DNA of 64,000 nt from Anniella stebbinsi (taxonomy: Eukaryota; Chordata; Lepidosauria; Squamata; Anniellidae): positions 101,757,263 to 101,821,262 of the forward strand of contig JARDYH010000007.1 of the NCBI GenBank assembly GCA_029215795.1, written 5' to 3'. The translations under genes and the position numbers were made by a program. Positions 31,870 through 43,019 of this stretch are shown here, piece by piece. How positions within the stretch are numbered: the first letter of the stretch is position 1; each line of letters starts with the position of its first letter. The notes beneath the pieces are model-generated. The model was not told the origin of the DNA. It saw only the letters and a program-made list of their open reading frames with translations, and did not search any database.

Positions 31870-32763
31870 TGATAGAAGCCTACACACGTCAAGAGGAGAA
31901 GCTTATATTGGCTTCCAATTCACTACAGAATCCAATATAAACTTCATAGAATCATAGAATAGTAGAGTTGGAAGGGGTGTATAAGGCCATCAAGTCCAAC
32001 CCCCTGCTCAATGCAGGAATCCACCTTAAAGCATCCCTGACAGATGGTTGTCCAGCTGCCTCTTGAAGGCCTCTAATGTGGGAGAGCCCACCACCTCCCT
32101 AGGTAATTAGTTCCATTGCCATATTGCTCTAACAGTCAGGAGGTTTTTCCTGATGTCCAGCCGGAATCTGTATTCCTGTAACTTGAGCCCGTTATTCCAT
32201 GTCCTACATTCTGGGTTGATCGAGAAGAGTTCCTGGCCCTCCTCTGTGTGACAACTTTTCAAGTATTTGAAGAGTGCTATCATGTCTCCCCTCAATGTCT
32301 CCTATTGACTTTCAACGTTTGTCATGTTCTAGCTCCTTCCTATCTTTCTTCTCTCATTTTACATTATTGCCCCATTTGTTCATCGAGTGTTATGTTTCTT
32401 ACCCGCCCAAGGGTTTCTACTTCCCTTGCTTGGCTTTGTCCATTTTCTCTCGCTGCCCCCTATGCTTGGATTTCTCTTCCAGAGCATTTGCAGAGCACGA
32501 GTTCAATCACAGTCTTTAAAGCTCAGCTGAAAACTTCTTTTTTTCCAAAGCTTTTAGAACTTTAGTTTGATCTTACTGTTTTATAATGTTGTTAGTTTTA
32601 TTGTCCCCTGTGCCTGTTTGGTGCGTTCAATTCCCTTTCTTGTTGCTTTCTTGTGATTTTATCAGAATGTAAGCCTTTGTAGCAGGGAGTTGTTGTTTTA
32701 TTGTTTTACTATGTACAGCCCCATATGCATGGATGGTGCTATATATATATATAAATAAATAAA
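31870..32763 (+). mobile_element. LINE of the L2/Rex1-like group, 3' part, split by CR1
   Basis: Left piece 31870-31944 ('ttggcttccaattcactaca' then 'gaatccaatataaacttc') encodes the LHWLP-like start of the C-terminal domain. The right piece from about 32296 continues with 'VCHVLAPSYLSSLI', 'LAAPYAWISLPEHLQSTSSI' and 'FKAQLKTSFF' (frame 32248-32565). The 3' UTR ends 'atggatggtgctatatatat' then aaataaataaa at 32763. It differs clearly from the main L2 family here. Confidence 0.65.
31945..32295 (-). mobile_element. CR1 LINE 3' fragment nested in another LINE
   Basis: The 3' repeat catagaatcatagaat lies at 31944-31958. The minus-strand frame 32107-32295 encodes '[20 protein letters not shown]', '[14 protein letters not shown]' and 'FRLDIRKN'. 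It separates two halves of the plus-strand LINE, so it inserted later. Confidence 0.9.
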
Positions 32764-33243
32764 TGGTTGACTATGGACATGCTATCCCCATGTAGGCATG
32801 TTGTAGACTTTATCGCCAACTTTTCTCTTCTGAAAGCACTGAAGGTGACTTTCTAAAAACAGTATCAAAATATCTAACAAACAGATTAAAAAGAATGTAA
32901 ACAAACATAAAGCTGCAGCAAATATGACAATAAAATCAATGTGTGGGCAAACACTAGTGTTTTTGTCCACACAAAGACATCCACATGCTCCCATGTGCAG
33001 GCACAGCCAGTCCAGCTGTCTCTTTGCTGCTGCAGCAGAGAAACAAGAGCTGCTCCTTCAGGATCTGCAGCTTCTATCAGCAAAGCCAACAGGAAAGCTG
33101 ACAGGAAAGCAGAGTGTTGCATGGAGCCACCAGGCATCTCCATTTAAGGTGCCTGGAACATCTTGAAGCAGAAGTTCCCAAGGACGCTGTCTGCATGCAC
33201 CCAGCTCTGCTGCTTCAGGTGTTCCAGGAAGCAAAGAGGGAGC

Positions 33244-33248
<5 letters not shown>
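32764..33248. other. Unannotated 5' flank
   Basis: No recognised family. Overlapping short frames on both strands at 32886-33302 show no domain. Confidence 0.4.
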
Positions 33249-33276
<28 letters not shown>

Positions 33277-33290
33277 TGAGTGTGTGTGTA
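33249..33290 (+). repeat. (GT)n microsatellite
   Basis: About twelve GT units with one interruption. Confidence 0.95.
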
Positions 33291-33292
33291 TT

Positions 33293-33608
33293 TCCTACCT
33301 AGAGTTTCCAGACATTGAACATGGGACTTTCTGCATGCAAAGCAGGGCAGCTAGACTGGCTCCCTCCTTGTTACACTTTCGGAGGCAGGCAAGAACTTTT
33401 TTGATCCGGCAGGCCTTTGGGAATACTCTGGACCTGTGTTAATGTATTGGATTTTTAAATTGTGTTTTGCTTTTTAAAAGTTTTTGGTATTACAGGGGTT
33501 TAATTCTATTTTAACTTTTGTAAATTTATATTTATATGTTTTAATTGTATATTTTTTAATCTTGTAAACCGCCTTGAGTGCCAGTATTGGGGAAAAGGTG
33601 GGATATAA

Positions 33609-33645
<37 letters not shown>

Positions 33646-33664
33646 CACTGAGCCATGGCCCCTC
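33293..33664 (-). mobile_element. Sauria-type SINE split by an L2 insertion
   Basis: The part at 33293-33347 is the complement of the SINE B-box region ('ttgaacatgggactttctgc', 'atgcaaagcag'). The part at 33645-33664 is the complement of the SINE head (accactgagccatggcccc). The ~10 nt normally between them is replaced by the 33348-33644 LINE tail. Confidence 0.65.
33348..33644 (+). mobile_element. L2 LINE 3' end inserted in a SINE
   Basis: Encodes the last residues of the C-terminal domain ('ttcggaggcaggcaagaact'), followed by the 3' UTR. It ends 'aaaccgccttgagtgccagt', 'ggtgggatataaatata' and an (ATA)n tail (33609-33643). Confidence 0.75.
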
Positions 33665-34800
33665 CCCAATAACAGCTGCCCTTGAAACAGCTGCAATGGC
33701 TTCCTATTGGTTTCTGGGCAACATTCAAAGTACTGGTGGTGACCTTTAAAGTCCTGAATGGTTTGGGATTGTGATACTTGAAGGACTGCCTTCTCCCTTA
33801 TGAGCCTGCCCACCTATTGAGATAATCTTCAGAGGACCTGCTCTGTGTCCCAGCACCCCAAGAAACACATTAATCCACACCTACAGCCCTTTTGCCATGG
33901 AGGAAGGATGATTGTGATGGTTCCCTGCTTCCGCAATCGCTGCTCACAAGCCACATGCGAGGGAAGTTTCCTGCAATGACAGGAGTGCCGTTGTGGGAGG
34001 ACGGGTGTCCCCTGATAGCGCTTCCACATGTGGATCGGGAGAAGTGGACGGGGCTAGGCAGATGACGCAGCTACAGGGCTTTTTTATGAATCAGGAGGGA
34101 TGCGCAGGAATGCAAAATCACAGCTACACAAGGGGTGGATAGGAGGTCCAGCAAATATGCGATGCTGCACAAAGATATATTTGTGTTAAAAAAAACAAAA
34201 CCACGGTCGGCTCCAAAACACACCGATCGGCAATCAAAAAATGTACCAAAAATGGCAGATGGGTCCATTTCCACACACCTCCAAAACCACTGGACACGCT
34301 CCTGACAACAGGTTGGCTATTTGCCAAGCTGGGAACTCACGCCAAACAGCAACAGCTCGGCGAAGTGGGGGGCACACCAGCCGCAAGACTTCGGGATTGT
34401 AGCGAGAGAGCCGAACAATGTGACAAAAGCAGCCAGCGATACCTGAATAGCGGATGGGTCAACCCGAGATCACAGCGGGATCAGCTGTGCGTCATGTGGC
34501 CCAGTAGGTATGACGTCGATATTATCCTAGAAGAAACAGCTGGCGTAGACACAGCCTTAGTTGGGATTAGGGAGAGGGCGTTTTCAGCGATTGTGCTGAA
34601 ATGGAAAACCCTTTCCAAGGGAAGCCCTTCTGGTCTTCTCTCCAATGACCTTCTAAAAGCAAACTTCCTTTTCAGGAAGGCATTTGGAATTGAACTGCTG
34701 TTGTACTGAATTTGGTTTTTTAACTGTCTCTGAATAAATTTACTGCTGTATTCTGTTAATTTCTGCTGCTGTTTCAGCCTTTTATTGTAAAGGTCATTTT
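33665..34800 (+). mobile_element. L2-like LINE 3' part, split by a CpG-rich insertion
   Basis: Left piece 33665-33858: 'gcaatggcttcctattggtt' and 'caaagtactggtggtgacct' encode LQWLPIG then FKVLVVTFKVLNG. Right piece 34555-34800: 'gttgggattagggagagggc' encodes VGIRERAFSA, then the C-terminus and an AT-rich 3' UTR with aataaattta. Together they make one colinear C-terminal domain. Confidence 0.65.
33859..34554. mobile_element. Unclassified CpG-rich insertion in L2
   Basis: ~0.7 kb interrupting the L2 C-terminal domain. It carries more than twenty CpG sites in an otherwise CpG-poor region, which suggests a young or recently unmethylated insertion. One end reads 'aaggctgtgtctacgccagc' on the minus strand; the other is 'ccacacctacagcccttttg'. 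The two termini are not clearly inverted copies. No coding capacity recognised. It is probably a non-autonomous DNA transposon. Confidence 0.5.
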
Positions 34801-34812
34801 AAGTTCTTAAAG

Positions 34813-37297
34813 GTGGTCTCAGGGGTACTGTTGAGATCCCTCAGACTATTGGTTCTGGGGGATGTCAACATCTGGGGCAGCTTAGGATTTCATGGTCTCC
34901 ATGACAACCATGGGACTGTCCCAACATGCCATCGTCCGGACGCATGTAGCAGGGCATATTCTAGACCTGTTTTTTTTCCAACTGGACATGGAGATGGTGA
35001 TCTGAAAGTGGGGGACTTTACATCAACCCCTCTGTCATGGTCAGATCACCACCTGCTGAGGTTTAGAGTTACAGCAGCTTTTCCCCTCTGCAAGGGTGGG
35101 GGACCCATTAAGATGGTCCGTCCCCGGAAGCTAATGGATCCGGATGGTTTCCAGAGGGCTCTGGGGAGTTTTCCGGCTGATAGGGCTGGCTCTCCTGTTG
35201 AAACCCTGGTTGATCTGTGGAATGCAGAAATGACCTGGGCAGTTGACATAATTGCTCCTGAGCGCCCTCTCCTGTGTAGAGCTCATACAGCTCCGTGGTA
35301 TACCCCAGAACTGAGAGTGATGAAACAGAACAGGAGATGGTTTGAGTGCAGGTGGAGACGAACTCCTAGTGGATGCAATCAAACACTGGTAAGTGTCTTC
35401 GGTAAGCTGTATTCAGGGGCAATGAGGGCAGCAAAAAACAAACAAACAAACAATACTTTGCTACCACTATTAAATCATCAATCTGCCACCCAGCGGAGCT
35501 TTTCAGAGTTGTCTGGGGGCTTTTACTAGGCACTTCCAGAATAAAATCTTTGGCCTCTATCAGGACTTAGACTCCAGTGTTATAGCAGGTGAATCAAACG
35601 AGGTATCCAGAGCACAAGCTTGTCCTGTTTTCTTGGATGAGTTTCTGTTGGTACAACTCGAGGATGTTGACAAGGTGCTTGGATAGGTTCATGCAATGAC
35701 CTCTGTATTGGATCCTTGCCCCTCTTGGCTAATAAACGCTAGCAGGGATGGAACAACTGGCTGGGCCAGAGAAGTGATTAATGCCTCTTTGCAAGAGGGA
35801 GTGGTCCCAGGCCTCCTGAAAGAGGCAGCAGTGAGACCACTCCTGAAGAAACCTTCCTTGGACCCTGAAAATCTTAATAACTACAGGCCAGTAGCAAATG
35901 TTCCATTCCTGGGCAAGGTACTGGAGTGGGTGGTTGCGAGCCAGCTCCAGGCACTCATGGATGAGACCGATTATCTAGATCCATTTCAGTAGAATTTCAG
36001 GCCTGGCTTTGGTACGGAAACAGCCTTGGTTGCCCTGTATGATGACCTATGTTGGGAGAAAGACAGGGGGAGTGTGACTCTGTTGATTCTCCTTGGTCTG
36101 TCAGCGGCTTTCAATACCATCAACCATGGTATCCTTCTGGAATGACTGTCTGAGTTGGGAGTGGGAGGCACTGCATTGCAGTGGCTCCACTCCTACTTGG
36201 CGGGTCGGCTCTAGAAGATGGTGCTTGGGGGACATTGCTCGGCCCCGTGGATTCTCCAGTATGGGGTTCCGCAGGGGTCAGTCTTGTCCCCCATGCTGTT
36301 CAACATCTACATGAAACTGCTGAGTTCAGTCATCCGGAGCTTTGGAGTGCGTTGTCATCAGTACACTGATGACACACAGCTCTATTTCTCCTTTTCATCT
36401 TCATCAGGTGAGGCTGTGGATGTGCTGAACCAGTGCCTGGCTGCGACAGTGGACTGGATGAGGGCTAATAAACTGAAACTCAATCCAGACAAGATTGAGA
36501 TGCTGACCGGGTGGAGGGTCTTCAACCTGTTCTGGATGGGGTTGCACTCCCCTTGAAGGAGCAGGTTTGTAGCTTGGAGGTTCTCCTAGAACCATCTCTG
36601 TCACTTTAGGATCAGGTGCCTCAGTGGCACAGAGTGCTTTTTACCAACTTCGGTTGGTGGCCCAGCTACGCCCCTATCTGGACAGCGATAACCTGGCTTC
36701 AGTTGTCCATGCTCTGGTAACCTCCAAGTTAGATTACTGCAATGCACTTTGAAGATGGTTCGGAAGCTGCAGCTTGTGCAAAATGCAGCAGCCAGATTAA
36801 TAACTGCCTGTATGTTTCCGAGCCCAATTCAAGGTACCTATAAAGCCTTACACAGCTTGGGACCGCAATACCTGATGGAAAGCCTTTCCCGACATGAACC
36901 TACCCGAACACTATGGTCAACATCTAAGGTCCTCCTCCAAATGCTTACTCTGAGGGAAGCTCGGAGGTCGGCAACAAGGGAGAGGACCTTCTCTGTGGTG
37001 GCCTCCCAATTGTGGAACGATCTCCCCAATGAGGCCCACCTGGCGTCAACATTGTTATCTTTTCGGCGCCAGGTCAAGACTTTCCTCTTCTCTCAGGCAT
37101 TTAGCAATATCTGATGAGCCTAGGTTTGTTTTGTTTTTAGAGTTATTATAATGGTTTTAAATGTGTGTGTATATTGTATGTTTTTGCTGTTCAAAGTTTT
37201 GCATATTGTTTTTAGTTGTTTTAATCTTATGTAAACCACCCAGAGAGCGTTGGCTATGGGGCAGTATACAAATGTAATAAAATAAATAAATAAATAA
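34813..37297 (+). mobile_element. L2-clade LINE, 5'-truncated, ~2.5 kb
   Basis: Order on the plus strand: endonuclease end (34813-35529) with LRLLVLGDVNIWG and LSWSDHHLLRFRV, then the linker with RRWFECRWRRTPSG. RT (35696-36556) has [32 protein letters not shown] and a catalytic box YTDDTQ (not YADD). The C-terminal domain (36580-37114) has 'KLQLVQNAAARLIT' and 'RTFSVVASQLWNDLPNEAHL'. The 3' tail is 'gtaaaccacccagagagcgt', 'ggggcagtatacaaatgtaa' and (aaat)n at 37275-37297. There are several stops and frameshifts, so it is inactive. Confidence 0.92.
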
Positions 37298-37299
37298 AA

Positions 37300-37375
37300 C
37301 AAAATATGTTTTTATCCTTGCTGTTTGTTGCCTTGAGCTCTTCATAGGAAAGGCAAGGTATAAATGTTTTAAATA
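37300..37375 (+). mobile_element. Second LINE tail
   Basis: 'gttgccttgagctcttcata' then 'ggcaaggtataaatgtttta': an L2-type terminus immediately after the previous one, perhaps the remnant into which it inserted. Confidence 0.4.
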
Positions 37376-37379
37376 ACCT

Positions 37380-38550
37380 GCATAATAGCAGCATAACACT
37401 TAATCTGTGATAAAATGCTAAATAAAAAGTCAACCAACTGCTTATTTTTACCTTCCCTTTCCTAGGTTCTTCCACACCACAGTCACCAATATGTTTTTAA
37501 AGTTAGTTTGAATTACAAAGTCTGAATTGCCATTTTGAAATAACCTGTCTTGAAACAAAGGCTCTTTTGATTGCACACATATGGAGGCTTTCATACAGCA
37601 TCATCTTCCAACCATCTTCGGGTAGCAGATGACAGGCTCAAATTACAGGCAACTTGCCGTGATGGGTCCTTTCCCCTCATTTTTAGGTTCTACCTCAAGT
37701 TTTCTTTAAAGGCTCTAGAAAAAGCTGTCGCCCCCTCCCTGGCCATCGTAAGCCTTTAACCAGGCACCAAGTCTACTATTAGTTCTCTTCCCCAATGCAC
37801 CTGAAAACATCCACCTTAAGGCCGAAACACATTTGAATCTGAAACGAATGCCTTGCCCCCTTAGACATTTATTTATTTTATTTTAATACCCAGCCTCAAG
37901 AAAACTTCCACATAACTCGAAAGCTTGCGTACTAACTTGTAAACTGCAGTTTTTCCTAATAAATATATTGGTTTAATGCCCCTGAAATATCAGAAGTTGT
38001 TCTGAGAAACCATCATCCAGATGTCATCCAGACATCATGTGTCATTGCAACAGGTACCTTACCCAGAATGTCTAGTTGAGGTGCAGGACGTGGGAGATTA
38101 GAATGGTTCACCATTCCTAGTTGGCTGCTGTACCGAAGCTTGGAGACATGGGTACAGTGTTGTTGCCCTTGAATTCAAGGAAATCCTGTCCAGATTTTAT
38201 TATTCGGTGATCCTGCTACTCTCTTCTGTCGTGATCATGTCTTCTCTCCCTCGTATACCTGCCTCCAGGTGCCACTTCATGGTTTGCATATCCTGTGTTC
38301 CCAACCTGATTCTGCATTAACAGAGGCTGGCCAGCATATGGCTAGAGCTCTGCAGATGTTCAACCTCTCAAAACCTTGTGCCTGAAATTCAAGGAAGGCA
38401 AGAGCAAAAGAAGGCCCCATGTTAACCATCTTCTTGAAGCGTTTTTAAATCTGGTGTTCCATCACTTTCCTCCTTTTTACTCTGCCCATCTTTTCTCTCT
38501 TGACCTTTATAGAATGCAAGTGACACAAGAAAGGACGTAGACAGATAATA
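37380..38550. other. Unannotated 5' flank
   Basis: No recognised repeat or gene. Confidence 0.4.
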
Positions 38551-38559
38551 GGTTTTAAG

Positions 38560-40067
38560 TAGGGATGTGCACGGTCCAAAAAATTGGATCGAATTGGAAT
38601 TGTTGTTTCGGATCGGATCAGAGGTATATCGGATGGGATCCAATTCCAATCCAAAAATCGGATATCTGATTTTCAGATCGGAAGCCTTTTAGTCTCTTTA
38701 GACTTGATTTTGGAGGGGGAAAAGCCTGTATCTTTGGTATTTTTTAAGACAGAATCATGAAACTTTGTATAAGTGCAGTTGGGATGTTGCCAGTGATGTG
38801 CCCAGAATTGCAGACACAGGGGTGCAGGCGTTACTTGTAAGTAAGCCTTCAAAAGTCACTTTTTCACCAGTCATCTGTTCCTTTTTCAATTTACTCCTGT
38901 GTTTCAGGGGCACATTTAAAATGAGTTTTGGGCAGGTAAGAATGTAGACCATGTCCCCAGTTGGGAAGCGCACTGAAGGGCTGTACGTACATAGCTCTAC
39001 CCCCTTTTGCAGACACAGGGGCATGGTTCAACTGAAATGGAATTGTGAAAAATGGGCTTGCCCATTGCATGCAAACTGCAAAGTGCTTTCATTAGATCCC
39101 GTCCCCAGAAACTGCACTCAAACTTGGGGAGCGTACAGAAGGGCTGAAAGTTGCTCTGCCCCCTTTTCACAGACACAGGGGCATGTCGCTTACTGAAATG
39201 GAACTGTTAAAAATGGCTTGTGCTGGTAAGTAAGACCATTGCAAAGTGCTCTCTCAATAGATCCTGTCCCCAGAAACACCACACGAATGTGAGGAGCGCA
39301 CAGAAAGGGTGTACATTCGCCCCTGTTTCACAGACACAGGGGCACGGTTTAACTTGAATGGCAGGCGTTTTATTGAACTTTGGGGACTCTGTGGACTTCT
39401 CCTTGAGGGAGAAACCCAAGTCCCTTAGCTTAAGCAAGTGGAGCGGCATACTCCAAACTCCACCAAACTCCAATATCAATTCCAGCTCCAAACCACATTT
39501 CTTCCACTCCAACTAATTAAACCCCACAGAGAGCCATAAGGGAAAGAATGAGAATATATACTGGGTTTCTACTAAGCCCTCCTCCAGCATTGTGATTGGA
39601 GGCTGCAGGAAGTCTTTAACAGGATTGGATGATGCATTGATGTAGTGTAAAGCACAATTGGTGGATCAAGCTGTCAAACACATACACACACAGCCTCCCC
39701 CCCTTTATGGAAGTTTAAATTAATAAACCACTCATTGCCACTAAAGTCTTACACCAATTTCTCTGGAATTTTTCACACATGAGTAGCCACATCCAATCTC
39801 CTATGTCAGGGAGTTTCAACTTTCTACCTCTTAAAATAAAAAAGTTACTGCACATTATTTTTCTAAGTCCACTGTCAGTTTCAAACGTCATAAAATGGAG
39901 GTCTGATCCTCCGATTTTTCCAATCCGGATCGGGTCCCTTCAGATCGGATCGGATCAGATGGTTCATAGGATCAGAATCAGAATCATTTAATTTTATCCG
40001 ATTTTGGATGGATTGGATCCGGATCATGGATCCGATCCGATCCGATCCGATCCGCTGCACATCCCTA
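38560..40067. mobile_element. hAT-type non-autonomous transposon with internal tandem repeat (copy 1)
   Basis: The termini TAGGGATGTGCAC (38560) and TGCACATCCCTA (40056-40067) are inverted copies, flanked by a perfect 8-bp duplication GTTTTAAG (38552-38559 and 40068-40075). Eight-base duplications are characteristic of hAT transposases. The subterminal 80-120 bp on both sides consists of clustered GATC(C/G)GA / ATCGGAT words, probably transposase-binding repeats. The interior holds a ~160-bp tandem repeat marked by cagacacagggg at 38811, 39010, 39170 and 39331. There is no transposase frame. Confidence 0.85.
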
Positions 40068-40144
40068 GTTTTAAGAGAGTTGAAAATGGAATGAAGGAAG
40101 CAAGGTTGCTGTTGATGTACATACGTTTCTTTTGTCCTCCCTAG

Positions 40145-40276
40145 TCACAAATATTGCAGGTTTTTGAAACACTATGAAAATCTGAAAAACATGTTTACCA
40201 GAGGCAATACTGGGATGATGTATGCATCAGACAGCAGTACTCAGAGCTGCATGTCAGATGATGACCTTGGAGAATG
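40145..40276 (+). other. Exon-like open segment of unknown origin
   Basis: A good polypyrimidine tract and AG (tttcttttgtcctccctag, ending 40144) precedes an open 132-bp segment. It ends at GAATGG|GTAAGA (40276/40277), a strong donor. The frame entered in phase 2 reads KYCRFLKHYENLKNMFTRG, NTGMMYASDSSTQSCM, SDDDLGEW and stays open past the donor to a stop at 40395-40397. The Ser/Asp-rich composition looks more protein-like than nearby chance frames. I do not recognise the family. It could be an exon of a lineage-specific or non-coding transcript, a relic of a transposon gene, or chance. Confidence 0.25.
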
Positions 40277-40429
40277 GGTAAGATCATATGAGAGCCAATG
40301 TTCCTTCAGAAACCCTGGGTACTCAGACATTAAGAGGCTTTATAGGTGTCAAAATGAACACTTCCAATTTAGCCAGGAAGCCAGTGAAACTTCTTAATCA
40401 TTGATGGTGAAATATGTTTATTTCAACGT

Positions 40430-40720
40430 CCAAATTAGCAACCTGATTGCCATATACTGAACAAATCAAAGTTTGTGAATGTTCTTCAAAGGCACCCCTA
40501 TGTACAACACATAGCAACGATCTAACCTGACTATGACCAGAGGATGAATAATTATGGCAATGCTATCTCTATTGAGGGAGAACGGCAGTTGGCGTACCAA
40601 CAGAACTTGTTAAATGGTGCTTTGTCCTACAGTAGCCACCTGAGCATCCAAAGGGCTGAATTCAACAGTACTCCAAGCCAAGGATCTTCCTAATGCAAGG
40701 CAGATCAACACCTCACATGG
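40430..40720 (-). mobile_element. Old L2-like LINE fragment
   Basis: Minus-strand translation across frames gives 'LDAQVATVGQSTIQQVLLV', 'SLNRDSIAIIIHPLV', 'LDRCYVLYIGVPLKNIHKL', matching the L2 C-terminal domain order. It is strongly decayed. Confidence 0.6.
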
Positions 40721-40724
40721 CATT

Positions 40725-41160
40725 TCATCCTGGATGTTGAGTTGTTTTTGAAGGTACCAACCTGGTATTAAGCAACAGCACCTGGGGGGGGGGGCTGGCT
40801 TGGAGAAGAATAGGAAGAAGAGACAACCCTCACTTATTTTGCCTCTTCTCATTAATCACCCTGTGTCCAGCCCCACTGCTATTTCTCCCCTCTCTCCAGA
40901 GGAATCCCCAAGAAATATGATAAAAATATTTTTTTAAAAACAGACTCATAGAATTGTACCCTAAATGGCTATTGTTATAAATGGCTCTTTGTATCACAAA
41001 GGGACAAATCCCTTTAATTAAAAGTGTGACCTTTTGATGTGTTGTTACCATACCCTGTATTGTAACTATACTGAGGTGTGGAAAAGTAGCTGCAAGAAAA
41101 CGTCTTAAAAGACACAGGATTATATAATACACATATTAATGAGCGGGCCTTTAAAACGTA
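40725..41160. other. Unannotated 5' flank
   Basis: Poly-G run at 40785-40794. Nothing else recognised. Confidence 0.4.
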
Positions 41161-41197
41161 TTTCATTAGGGGACAAACGTATTGTCCCCTAATGAAA
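41161..41197. repeat. Perfect 16-bp inverted repeat, 5-nt loop
   Basis: TTTCATTAGGGGACAA (41161-41176) and its exact complement (41182-41197) with loop acgta. Confidence 0.85.
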
Positions 41198-41227
41198 CTG
41201 GAGATGGCACTCCTTCCCAGCTCATCC

Positions 41228-41620
41228 TTAACATTGTCTGAAAGAACTGGGCATGTTTAGCCTGGAGAAGAGAAGATTGAGGGGAGACATGATAGCACTC
41301 TTCAAATACTTGAAAGGTTGTCACAAAGAAGAGGGCCAGGATCTCTTCTCGATCAACCCAGAGTGCAGGACACTGAATAATGGGCTCCAGTTACAGGAAG
41401 CCAGATTCCGGCTGGACATCAGGAAAAGGTTTCTGACTGTTAGAGCAGTACTACAACGGAATCCATGACCGAGGGAAGTTTTAGGCTCTCACACACTAGA
41501 GGCATTCAAGAGGCAGCTGGACAACCATCTGTCAGGTATGCTTTCCTGTGGATTCCTGCATTGAGCAGGGGGTTGGACTCGATGGCCTTCCAACTCAACT
41601 ATTCTATGATTCTATGATTG
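41228..41620 (+). mobile_element. CR1 LINE 3' end
   Basis: Plus frame 41253-41468 encodes [20 protein letters not shown], '[18 protein letters not shown]' and '[17 protein letters not shown]'. The 3' UTR ends with 'gggttggactcgatggcctt' and attctatgattctatgatt (41600-41618), the CR1 terminal octamer repeat. Confidence 0.93.
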
Positions 41621-41717
41621 TTGTTGCAGTGTTATTGCATAAAGTCTTATTTAAAGCAAGTCCTTGGATATTGTGAATCATGAAGAATCCCCACACCACT
41701 CATATAATGTGTTTTGC

Positions 41718-41751
41718 AGGGGTGGGGTGGGGTGGGGTGGAGTGGAGTGGC
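41718..41751 (+). repeat. (GGGGT)n / (GGAGT)n short tandem repeat
   Basis: Five GGGGT-type units followed by GGAGT units. G-quadruplex capable on the plus strand. Confidence 0.85.
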
Positions 41752-41759
41752 AATAGCAA

Positions 41760-42330
41760 CAGTAATAATTATCTAAAGGCTGTTGCCATTTTTTATGTCT
41801 CTGATGCAGTACGGTGTATCTTGATATTTAAGACTCACAGAATTGTCAGACATTCTTTCTGATCAGATATAATCTTAATGAAATAAGATATTAATTTAAA
41901 GCAGTTAGCTTTTTAGTTAAATTATAGATGGAGCACAGCATTGATACAGGATATGTGGTGTTTTTTGTGCCCAGGAGCTAATAATATACACTGTTCTTCA
42001 TGGTGGTAGAAAGTGTTTCACAAAGGCAAGTGATATCAATTCTAGCATTTAATTGGATAACTAATGGTTTATTTTCACAACATAACAATTGGATATTCCT
42101 GGAACCCAGGATACATGTCTTCTTTTTTTAAAAAAAAAAAAAACATTTAATGTAATCACTGGCTTTTGAATAGACCAAAATAATCTAGGTATTATTTTGC
42201 TGATATTAATTATCATAAGATAGGTAGTCATAAGTCTCTCAAACTGCCATTGACTGGGGCTAGGTCTGCGCCTCATATCATATCAATACAATTCCATCAT
42301 GGTAACACTACCCTCCCCCACCCCCTTGTA
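41760..42330. other. Unannotated 5' flank
   Basis: AT-rich, with an A run at 42130-42143. Nothing recognised. Confidence 0.4.
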
Positions 42331-42595
42331 CATTTATACTAGGGATGTGCACTGGATCGGACCCGATCCACGATCCGAGTCCGGTCCAGTGGGAAATCGG
42401 ATAAATTATCCGATTTCCGATCCCGCAGCTGGATCGGCCGATCCAATCCGAACCGGTCCGAAAAGGCTCCGAACCGGTTCGGAGGATCGGCGGATCGGCG
42501 GGCGCCCACTGGCGCCCACCGCCGCTTCCATTGGCGGGCGCCAGCGGGTGCCTGCCGATGAAAGTGGACAGCGGGGGGGAGGGAGGAGGGGGGCG

Positions 42596-42780
42596 CTTAC
42601 CTTCTCGGCCCGTCCGCTCCCATCCGGCACTAGCAGCTACTCCCAGCGGGCTCCGCGGCCTGCTCTAGGGTGGCGCGCCGGGTGATGTCATCACCCGGCG
42701 CGCTACTCTAGAGCAGGCCGCGGAGCCTGCTGGTGGTAGCCGCCGGCCCCGGACGGGAGCGGACGGGCCGAGAAGGTAAG
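42596..42780. repeat. 185-bp palindrome 1 in the GC-rich element
   Basis: Arms 42596-42687 and 42689-42780 are equal in length and about 88% complementary (11 mismatches of 92 by my count), centred on t42688 in GGTGATGTCATCACC. The outer ends are CTTACCTTCTCGG and its complement. The centre resembles a CRE/ATF half-site pair (TGATGTCATCA). Confidence 0.85.
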
Positions 42781-42831
42781 GAGGGGGTGCGTGGAGGGGA
42801 GGAGGGGGCGCGCGGAGGGGGGAGGGGGGCC

Positions 42832-43019
42832 CTTACCTTCCCGGCCCGGCGGCTCCCGTCCGGCGCCGGCGCCTACTACTACCAGCAGGCTCCGCGGCCT
42901 GCTCTAGGGTGGCGCGCCGGGTGATGTCATCACCCGGCGCGCTACTCGAGAGTAGGCCGCGGAGCCCGCTGGTAGTAGCCGCCGGCGCCGGACGGGAGCG
43001 GACGGGCCGAGAAGGTAAG
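42832..43019. repeat. 188-bp palindrome 2, tandem partner of palindrome 1
   Basis: Same design and same centre GGTGATGTCATCACC (centre t42927), with a 3-nt arm-length difference. It is separated from palindrome 1 by ~50 bp of G-rich sequence. Both right ends finish in GAGAAGGTAAG, a near-ideal 5' splice site sequence. Confidence 0.85.
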
